Assembly (NCBI GenBank): GCA_015228995.1
Contig: JADGCM010000047.1
Coordinates: 1 to 11,616, forward strand
Direction of reading: 5' to 3'
DNA from: Magnetococcales bacterium
Lineage (GTDB): Bacteria > Pseudomonadota > Magnetococcia > Magnetococcales > JADGCH01
DNA: 11,616 nt
In this document: piece after piece, positions 7,734 to 11,616 of the stretch
Numbering within the stretch: the first letter of the stretch is position 1
Layout: every line of letters starts with the position of its first letter
The notes under the pieces: generated by a model
What the model was told of the DNA's origin: nothing
The model's input: the letters and a program-made list of their open reading frames with translations, nothing else
Database searches by the model: none
Program-made: the position numbers and the translations under genes

Positions 7734-9112
7734 CTCCCCTAATTGCTCTGGTGGGGCGCCCCAATGTTGGTAAATCGACCCTCTTTAATCGACTGACACG
7801 CAGTCGGCGTGCCTTGGTCGATAACCAACCTGGGGTGACGCGTGACCGTCATTATGCGCTGGCTGATTGGAACGACCGTGCTTATCGGTTGGTCGATACC
7901 GGTGGCTTTGAGAGTGCTACCGCCACTCCTTTGATCGGAGCCATACGCGAGCAAGCCTGGTTGGCGGTGGTGGAGGCTGACTTGGTGTTGCTGGTAACAG
8001 ATGCCCGTAGTGGACTCAGTGCCGACGATTTGGAGATTGCTAACCGATTAAGGACCATTGGCAAACCGGTTATTTGTGTCGCCAATAAGTCCGAGGGCCG
8101 TGGCGGCACGCTGGCAGCGTTTGATTTTTGCGAATTGGGCTTTGATGCTGTTGTGGCCATTTCAGCAGCCCATGGGGAGGGCATCACGACGCTGATGACG
8201 GCGGTATGGCGTCATTTTCCGGTCGTAAAAGAGCGGGTAGAAGCCGCTTCTTCGGAGGCGCAGCAGCCAATCGTCCAACCACCTGCAGCTATCCGGTTGG
8301 CGGTGGTGGGGTGTCCCAATGTTGGCAAGAGCTCTTTGGTAAACCGGTTGGTTGGTGAGGAGCGGCTATTGGCTTCAGAAATTGCGGGCACCACCAGAGA
8401 TAGTATTGATGTTCCTTTTACCGACGCCAATGGCCATCCCTTTGTGTTGGTTGATACCGCTGGTATTCGCCGTAAGAGCCGGATATCGCTGCGGTTGGAG
8501 AAGTTCACCATCGCAGCGGCTTTGCGAACCATCGAACGGGCGGACGTGGTGCTGCTGCTATTGGATGCCAGCCGTGGGGTCAACGACCAGGAGCAACAAA
8601 TTGCCCATGAGGTGATCAAAGCGGCGCGGCCAATGGTATTAGCGGTCAACAAATGGGACACCATGCCCCGCGATCGGATTAGCGTGCGCCAGTTCACCGA
8701 GGCGTTGCAGCAGGCCTTTCCCCGCTTCAGTCATGCCCCGATGTTGTTCATTTCGGCCCGCACTGGTCGCAATGTGCAACAAATTTTGCCCCAGGTGAGC
8801 CGCATCCGTCAGGCAGCTTGCCAGCGTATTTCTACCGGTATTTTGAATCGTTGGCTGGAAGAGACGCTACAACAACACCCGCCACCCCGCGCCGCGACCC
8901 GACCGTTAAAACTGCGTTACCTATCGCAGGTCTCGGTCGATCCTCCTACCATGGCCTTCTTTGTCAATTTACCGGACCAAATACCCGATAGCTATCAACG
9001 CTACTTGGAGAATCAACTGCGCCAGCGCTTTGGTTTTTCCGGAGTGCCGCTACGGCTGCTTTTTCGTGGTAAGGACAATCCTTACCACGACCCCCCTCAC
9101 CCTAAGGGGTGA
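7730..9112 (+). CDS. der: Ribosome-assembly GTPase Der (EngA)
   Basis: Der is an essential GTPase with two tandem G domains and a KH-like domain, acting late in 50S ribosomal subunit assembly. In the 460 residues, domain 1 shows GRPNVGKST (9-17), DTGG (56-59) and a G4 motif NKSE (119-122) instead of the usual NKxD. Domain 2 shows GCPNVGKSS (194-202), DTAG (242-245) and NKWD (307-310). The KH-like domain runs from about 355 to the conserved FRGKDNPY near the C-terminus. The two G domains are joined by a short linker (about 165-186). The ATG overlaps the bamB stop (ATGA). The last codons, including the stop, are part of two hairpins described separately. Confidence 0.95.
   Translation: MTPLIALVGRPNVGKSTLFNRLTRSRRALVDNQPGVTRDRHYALADWNDRAYRLVDTGGFESATATPLIGAIREQAWLAVVEADLVLLVTDARSGLSADDLEIANRLRTIGKPVICVANKSEGRGGTLAAFDFCELGFDAVVAISAAHGEGITTLMTAVWRHFPVVKERVEAASSEAQQPIVQPPAAIRLAVVGCPNVGKSSLVNRLVGEERLLASEIAGTTRDSIDVPFTDANGHPFVLVDTAGIRRKSRISLRLEKFTIAAALRTIERADVVLLLLDASRGVNDQEQQIAHEVIKAARPMVLAVNKWDTMPRDRISVRQFTEALQQAFPRFSHAPMLFISARTGRNVQQILPQVSRIRQAACQRISTGILNRWLEETLQQHPPPRAATRPLKLRYLSQVSVDPPTMAFFVNLPDQIPDSYQRYLENQLRQRFGFSGVPLRLLFRGKDNPYHDPPHPKG
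9065..9089. repeat. Perfect inverted repeat inside the der 3' coding end
   Basis: CGTGGTAAGG (9065-9074) and CCTTACCACG (9080-9089) form a perfect 10-bp stem with a 5-base loop (ACAAT). It lies wholly inside der and encodes the conserved RGKDNPYH residues. It sits 2 bases before a second, stronger hairpin. Confidence 0.8.
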
Positions 9113-9117
9113 GGGGG
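9092..9117. terminator. GC-rich hairpin between convergent der and RelA/SpoT genes, possible bidirectional terminator
   Basis: CCCCCTCACCC (9092-9102) and GGGTGAGGGGG (9107-9117) form a perfect 11-bp stem with loop TAAG. The der stop codon TGA (9110-9112) lies inside the right arm. The RelA/SpoT gene ends on the other strand only 9 bases away. Neither strand has a T-tract after the stem, so it is not a textbook intrinsic terminator. It could still act as a stall site, an mRNA 3'-end protector or a U-tract-less terminator. Confidence 0.5.
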
Positions 9118-9125
9118 CTCTAAAT

Positions 9126-10232
9126 CTACCAACGCTCAATGTCGTCCACAAAAACACCCTCCCCCGTGGCATCGCCCGGGGAGAGATGTTCGGGGGATAT
9201 TCCTGAGCCTTTACTGATGGCCAGGGCGGCTCCCAGCATATAGATGCTGATGCCGCGCCACAGCCGTAGCGGTGGCTTGCCAGCGAATCGTTCCGATAGA
9301 TGCTTTTTAGCAAAGGAAAGAATGGTTTGGCGTTCACTGCGTAATTCATTCTCGACGCTGCCGAGGCGCACGATGCCATTTTTCTCGATCCATAGCGACA
9401 GCTGAGTTATAAACTCAGGATTGTCACCTAGTTTAGCCCTGGCCATGGAGGCAATCTGCTCGTCCATCTCCCGAATGGTAGCGCTGTTCTGGAGCAATTG
9501 TGCCAGAGTGCCAACCTCAGCCGCTGCTTTTTGACCTTTTCTGTTGGTTTTCGCCGCTGTAGTGGTGTCGTTTCCTTGCCCTCCGGCTTTTTGACCCTCC
9601 GATTCTGGCACGTGATTGTGGAGGAATTGACGCAAGCTGTTGAGTTCAGTGTCGGTGAGTTCCAGCAGATGGGCGATACGGGCAAAATGACGGCGACGCT
9701 GCGCTGGAAAATTGTTCCACGACGAGAAGCCCATCTGTTGCTGCATTTCGGCCCAAACATGTTGCAACAGGGAACGAATTTGAATCTCAGCCCGAAACTC
9801 CTTGAAACGCCGATATTCGATTAATTTGAGGCGACTTTCTGGCAAACTGATGACATAATAACGTGGATCATAGCCAAAACGATCGATGCCAACCATCTGA
9901 TCGTCGTCCGTCAGATGGGCCTCAATCACCCTAAACTCGTTGCGGATAATCTCCGAAATTCGTTCCACGTCTTCTTCAAAAAAAGTGATAATACGGATGC
10001 CAATGACGTCACTAATCTGTTTAACACTATCACAGGAGGTGTCGGGGTGGGAAAGTTTGCGTTTGATGCTGTCGCGCTGTTTGATGCGTCCTGTAACAGC
10101 ATGAACTTCATAGCCACTTTCCTTGAGAAATTCCTGCAACAGGGCAACTTGACGATTCATAAAATCGATATATAAATCGCGTTGTTCATCGAATTGCTCC
10201 AGTATGGTGGCAACTACTTTTTCATCGACCAT
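9126..10232 (-). CDS. RelA/SpoT-domain protein, single-domain (p)ppGpp-synthetase-like, altered nucleotide loop
   Basis: The protein has 368 residues from ATG 10232, which has a GAGGG site (10241-10245) 8 bases upstream. An in-frame ATG at 10247 would add 5 residues but has no such site. Residues about 45-170 match the RelA/SpoT synthetase fold. RIKQRDSIKRK (49-59) holds the basic nucleotide-binding residues, DVIGIRI (75-81) the acidic metal ligand, and EIQIRS (149-154) the catalytic-type Glu. No HD hydrolase, TGS or ACT domain is present. The loop usually reading DRFGYxSxHYV is DRFGYDPRYYV (117-127), losing the usual Ser and His, and the later 'AEIEH' position reads AEMQQ. A low-complexity linker (about 210-240) leads to a helical C-terminal region of unknown role. 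It could be a divergent synthetase or an inactive relative. Confidence 0.78.
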   Translation of the reverse strand: MVDEKVVATILEQFDEQRDLYIDFMNRQVALLQEFLKESGYEVHAVTGRIKQRDSIKRKLSHPDTSCDSVKQISDVIGIRIITFFEEDVERISEIIRNEFRVIEAHLTDDDQMVGIDRFGYDPRYYVISLPESRLKLIEYRRFKEFRAEIQIRSLLQHVWAEMQQQMGFSSWNNFPAQRRRHFARIAHLLELTDTELNSLRQFLHNHVPESEGQKAGGQGNDTTTAAKTNRKGQKAAAEVGTLAQLLQNSATIREMDEQIASMARAKLGDNPEFITQLSLWIEKNGIVRLGSVENELRSERQTILSFAKKHLSERFAGKPPLRLWRGISIYMLGAALAISKGSGISPEHLSPGDATGEGVFVDDIERW

Positions 10233-10257
10233 GGTCCTATCCCTCATGCAGCAACAT

Positions 10258-10286
10258 AAAAAAAATGGGGCAACGATGGCCCCATT
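10258..10286 (-). terminator. Intrinsic terminator downstream of the RRM genes
   Basis: Read on the minus strand, AATGGGGC and GCCCCATT (10264-10271 and 10279-10286) form a perfect 8-bp stem with a 7-base loop, followed directly by eight T residues (10265-10258). This is a textbook intrinsic terminator, about 110 bases after the stop of the glycine-rich RRM gene and just before the RelA/SpoT gene. Confidence 0.85.
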
Positions 10287-10311
10287 ATAATTATTCCACA
10301 GGCATAATCAA
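10284..10311 (-). promoter_or_regulatory. Candidate promoter of the RelA/SpoT-domain gene, overlapping the terminator
   Basis: On the minus strand, TTGATT (10311-10306) and a perfect TATAAT (10289-10284) are separated by 16 bases. The predicted start, near 10277, falls in the loop of the terminator hairpin. A transcript starting there would carry only the second arm plus the T-tract and could not form the terminator. The gene starts about 45 bases further on. Confidence 0.55.
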
Positions 10312-10393
10312 TTCGACTGAAAAATCCAAAACCTACAACAGCTTGTATTTTTGCGCCTTCTCTGTCACGCCTTTTCTATTACACCTTTTTTGC

Positions 10394-10723
10394 CTACCTT
10401 CTCTCGCCGCCACGTCCGCCGCGACCACCGCCGCCGCCGCCACCGAAGCCGCCGCCACCACCCATACGACCACCTTGCTCTCTCTCCTGAGCTTCATTAA
10501 CACGGACACTGCGCCCGCCTATGTCACGACCATCAATGGCCTGCATTGCAGCAAGGGCCGCATCAGCATCCATCTCAACAAAACCAAACCCACGCGGCCT
10601 ACCAGTCTCACGATCATTGATCAATTTGACCGAATGGACATTACCATGCTGAGCAAACAAATCGCGCAACTCATTCTCGGTGGTGGAAAACGAAAGATTC
10701 CCAACAAAAAGCTTCTTTACCAT
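10394..10723 (-). CDS. RRM RNA-binding protein with glycine/RGG-rich tail
   Basis: The protein has 109 residues from ATG 10723, chosen because AGGAG (10733-10737) lies 9 bases upstream. The in-frame ATG at 10729 is only 3 bases from that site. One RRM fold covers residues 1-80, with RNP2 LFVGNL (5-10) and RNP1 RGFGFVEM (44-51). The tail (about 84-109) is nearly all Gly and Arg with RGG-like units. This architecture is that of the small glycine-rich RNA-binding proteins of bacteria, some of which are cold-induced and thought to act as RNA chaperones. Cold induction here is inference. It is 72/83 identical over the RRM to the protein encoded just upstream, so the pair is a tandem duplication. 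Its own terminator follows at 10258-10286. Confidence 0.9.
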   Translation of the reverse strand: MVKKLFVGNLSFSTTENELRDLFAQHGNVHSVKLINDRETGRPRGFGFVEMDADAALAAMQAIDGRDIGGRSVRVNEAQEREQGGRMGGGGGFGGGGGGGRGGRGGERR

Positions 10724-10738
10724 TAACATACTCTCCTG

Positions 10739-10754
10739 AAGGCACATCATCACG
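10739..10754 (-). repeat. Conserved leader element, copy 1 (glycine-rich RRM gene)
   Basis: CGTGATGATGTGCCTT on the minus strand, ending 15 bases before the start codon. It matches 15 of 16 bases of the element at 11164-11179 in front of the paralogous RRM gene. It is either a relic of the duplication or a shared translational-control element. Confidence 0.6.
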
Positions 10755-10763
10755 AGGTCAAAG

Positions 10764-10778
10764 AGTTCATGATGAACT
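10764..10778. promoter_or_regulatory. 15-base perfect palindrome in the RRM gene leader
   Basis: AGTTCAT-G-ATGAACT is a perfect inverted repeat with a one-base centre. It lies about 25-40 bases downstream of the predicted transcription start of the glycine-rich RRM gene and about 40 bases before its start codon. Its symmetry suits a dimeric repressor site better than an RNA hairpin, because the loop is too short unless the inner pairs open. No regulator is identified, and it is absent from the other RRM leader. Confidence 0.4.
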
Positions 10779-10811
10779 TATTTAGATAAACAACCAAAAA
10801 CTACACCAGAA

Positions 10812-10839
10812 ACTATACCAATAATTACAACGGTATCAA
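10812..10839 (-). promoter_or_regulatory. Candidate sigma70-type promoter of the glycine-rich RRM gene
   Basis: On the minus strand, TTGATA (10839-10834) and TATAGT (10817-10812) are 16 bases apart, each matching the consensus at five of six positions. Start near 10805 gives a leader of about 80 bases. The AT-rich gap between the two RRM genes shows no terminator, so read-through from the upstream RRM gene is also likely. Confidence 0.55.
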
Positions 10840-10858
10840 CCGCAATAATTATCGTTTG

Positions 10859-11146
10859 TTATCTCCTTTCGCCACGGCCACCGCTCATACGACTACTCTG
10901 CTCCCTCTCTTGAGCCTCGTTGACACGAAGGCTACGTCCGCCCATTTCCCGACCATCAAGGGCCTGTATGGCGGCAAGAGCTGCATCCCCGTCCATTTCG
11001 ATAAACCCGAACCCGCGCGGCCTGCCTGTCTCACGGTCATTGATCAACTTGACCGAGTGAACTCCCCCATGTTGGGAGAACAGATCACGCAATTCGTCTT
11101 CAGTGGTGGAAAACGGAAGGTTTCCCACAAAAAGTTTCTTTACCAT
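10859..11146 (-). CDS. RRM RNA-binding protein, short-tailed paralogue
   Basis: The protein has 95 residues from ATG 11146, with GAGGG (11152-11156) 5 bases upstream. An in-frame GTG at 11152 overlaps the ribosome-binding site and is less likely. A single RRM (residues 1-80) carries RNP2 LFVGNL and RNP1 RGFGFIEM. It differs from its downstream paralogue at only 11 of 83 aligned residues, mostly conservative. Its tail is 12 residues (SSRMSGGRGERR) against 26 in the paralogue and lacks the poly-glycine run, although both end GERR. The loss or gain of the tail may change RNA affinity or self-association; that is inference. It has its own candidate promoter and a long leader. Confidence 0.88.
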   Translation of the reverse strand: MVKKLFVGNLPFSTTEDELRDLFSQHGGVHSVKLINDRETGRPRGFGFIEMDGDAALAAIQALDGREMGGRSLRVNEAQEREQSSRMSGGRGERR

Positions 11147-11163
11147 TAACACCCTCTCTCACA

Positions 11164-11179
11164 AAGGCACCTCATCACG
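11164..11179 (-). repeat. Conserved leader element, copy 2 (short-tailed RRM gene)
   Basis: CGTGATGAGGTGCCTT on the minus strand, 17 bases before the start codon, with one mismatch to the copy at 10739-10754. Its core GGTGCCTTT recurs once more upstream in the same leader (11200-11208), where the paralogue has none. Confidence 0.6.
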
Positions 11180-11241
11180 CAACCAAACAATCGCGGCCGA
11201 AAGGCACCCGATCCGACCGGAATTTCTCAACTGGGGCCAAC

Positions 11242-11263
11242 TTGCCTTGGATTAATCCAGCAA
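11242..11263. other. Inverted repeat with palindromic core in the long RRM leader
   Basis: The core TGGATTAATCCA (11248-11259) is a perfect 12-base palindrome. TTGC (11242-11245) and GCAA (11260-11263) extend it outside a two-base bulge. It lies midway in the predicted leader of the short-tailed RRM gene. It may be an RNA hairpin or an operator. Confidence 0.4.
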
Positions 11264-11330
11264 AAAACGTGCCATTTTTAAGTTGCACGCTGCTCCCACT
11301 GGTTGGGCGAACCCCAAGCCATTTCAGCGC

Positions 11331-11359
11331 ATGATACTATAAAATAAACGGCTTGTCTA
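11331..11359 (-). promoter_or_regulatory. Candidate sigma70-type promoter of the short-tailed RRM gene
   Basis: On the minus strand, TAGACA (11359-11354) and TATCAT (11336-11331) are 17 bases apart, each matching consensus at five of six positions. A start near 11324 gives a leader of about 178 bases before the ATG at 11146. That is long for a bacterial gene and reminiscent of cold-shock mRNAs. An overlapping TATAGT three bases earlier has poor spacing. Confidence 0.5.
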
Positions 11360-11543
11360 CACCTAACTGACATCTGTAATCCAGAAAAGTATTTCTTGGC
11401 TAGTCACCATAAATTAGTGCTGCTTTTTCTGGCCCCCCTTGCACAACATTGGTTATCCGGTACAGAATGGCTCGCGGGAGCTCGTTTATGGTGCAACGTT
11501 CAAAGTTGAGGGATCAGAGGTGGTTTAGCCAAGGAGAGTGATC
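11360..11543. other. Divergent intergenic region before the final gene
   Basis: Together with the RRM leader, the gene-free stretch runs from 11147 to 11543. In 11360-11543 I see no open frame of note and no RNA gene. An imperfect inverted repeat pairs CCAGAAAA (11382-11389) with TTTTCTGG near 11425-11432 across a wide loop. GCTCGCGGGAGC near 11472-11483 is a short hairpin. No convincing plus-strand promoter for the last gene was found; TTGCAC (near 11439) has only a poor -10 partner. Confidence 0.5.
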
Positions 11544-11616
11544 GTGCCTGCAAAACAACGTCAGTTGATCAGCTTTGATTGGGCCCTAAAACGGTTGCTG
11601 CGCAGCAAGGCCAATT
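11544..11616 (+). CDS. N-terminus of a PD-(D/E)XK nuclease / Rpn-family putative transposase, cut by the window end
   Basis: GTG at 11544 is preceded by AAGGAG (11531-11536) with 7-base spacing, a strong ribosome-binding site. The 24 visible residues include ISFDWALKRLLRSKAN. This closely matches the opening 'SFDWAIK.LLR.KANF' of a large family annotated as Rpn recombination-promoting nuclease or PD-(D/E)XK nuclease putative transposase. The catalytic residues lie beyond the window, so activity and completeness cannot be judged. Genes of this family are often multicopy and patchily distributed, which would mark the start of an accessory region. The start and frame are firm; the family rests on a short stretch. 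Confidence 0.65.
   Translation, partial: MPAKQRQLISFDWALKRLLRSKAN

Noticed and set aside
10400..10460. GC-rich triplet repeat as a microsatellite
   Set aside because: It is the coding sequence for the Gly/Arg-rich tail of the RRM protein.
10265..10726. Plus-strand 153-residue open frame, Thr/Ala-rich in its middle
   Set aside because: It is the antisense shadow of the glycine-rich RRM gene; its Ala/Thr-rich stretch is the complement of the Gly/Arg codons, and it has no ribosome-binding site of note.
10856..11149. Plus-strand 97-residue frame similar to part of the frame at 10265-10726
   Set aside because: The similarity only reflects the duplicated RRM genes on the other strand.
11382..11432. 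Inverted repeat CCAGAAAA...TTTTCTGG as a terminator, transposon end or structured RNA
   Set aside because: The arms are 8 bases with a loop of more than 30 bases and there is no supporting second structure; this could arise by chance.
1..11616. CRISPR array, tRNA or rRNA genes, toxin-antitoxin pair, complete insertion sequence
   Set aside because: No regularly spaced repeats, no tRNA or rRNA signatures and no transposase with terminal repeats were seen on either strand.

Overview
The window is a chromosomal stretch from a Gram-negative bacterium, most likely a member of the Pseudomonadota close to the Alphaproteobacteria or to the deep-branching Magnetococcia. It carries BamB (an outer-membrane lipoprotein of the BAM complex), so the cell has an outer membrane. 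Several residues fit an alphaproteobacterial-like lineage: the NKSE G4 motif in the first GTPase domain of Der, the NPCIRCN and SQDICF signatures of MnmA, and a TPR/membrane-anchor protein directly in front of bamB and der. The lineage call is inference from remembered family patterns, not a search.

Positions 1-5736 hold a tightly packed plus-strand run of housekeeping genes. These are recO (5' end cut off), a small Trm112/UPF0434 protein, a 109-residue stand-alone SWIM zinc-finger protein, a CNNM/CorC-type membrane protein with CBS domains, mnmA (tRNA 2-thiouridylase), a cyclic-nucleotide-binding-domain protein, and glmM (phosphoglucosamine mutase). Two joins are 4-base ATGA overlaps, which suggests translational coupling. 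After a 129-bp gap with a candidate promoter comes a second plus-strand operon at 5866-9112: a YfgM-like TPR protein, bamB and der, again joined by ATGA overlaps. The end of der contains two adjacent perfect hairpins.

From 9126 to about 11360 everything reads on the minus strand. In transcription order there is a small glycine-poor RRM protein, its tandem paralogue with a glycine/RGG-rich tail, an intrinsic terminator, and a RelA/SpoT-domain protein whose nucleotide-binding loop is altered. Each of these three genes has a candidate sigma70-like promoter. The promoter of the RelA/SpoT gene overlaps the terminator of the RRM gene before it. The two RRM genes resemble the small cold-inducible RNA-binding proteins of bacteria, and their duplication includes part of the untranslated leader. 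The window ends with the first 24 codons of a plus-strand gene that looks like a PD-(D/E)XK nuclease/Rpn-type putative transposase.

No RNA genes, CRISPR arrays, prophage or complete insertion sequences were recognised. The left 9.1 kb is ordinary core genome. The less ordinary part is the minus-strand stress-type cluster, but I see no convincing complete new system.
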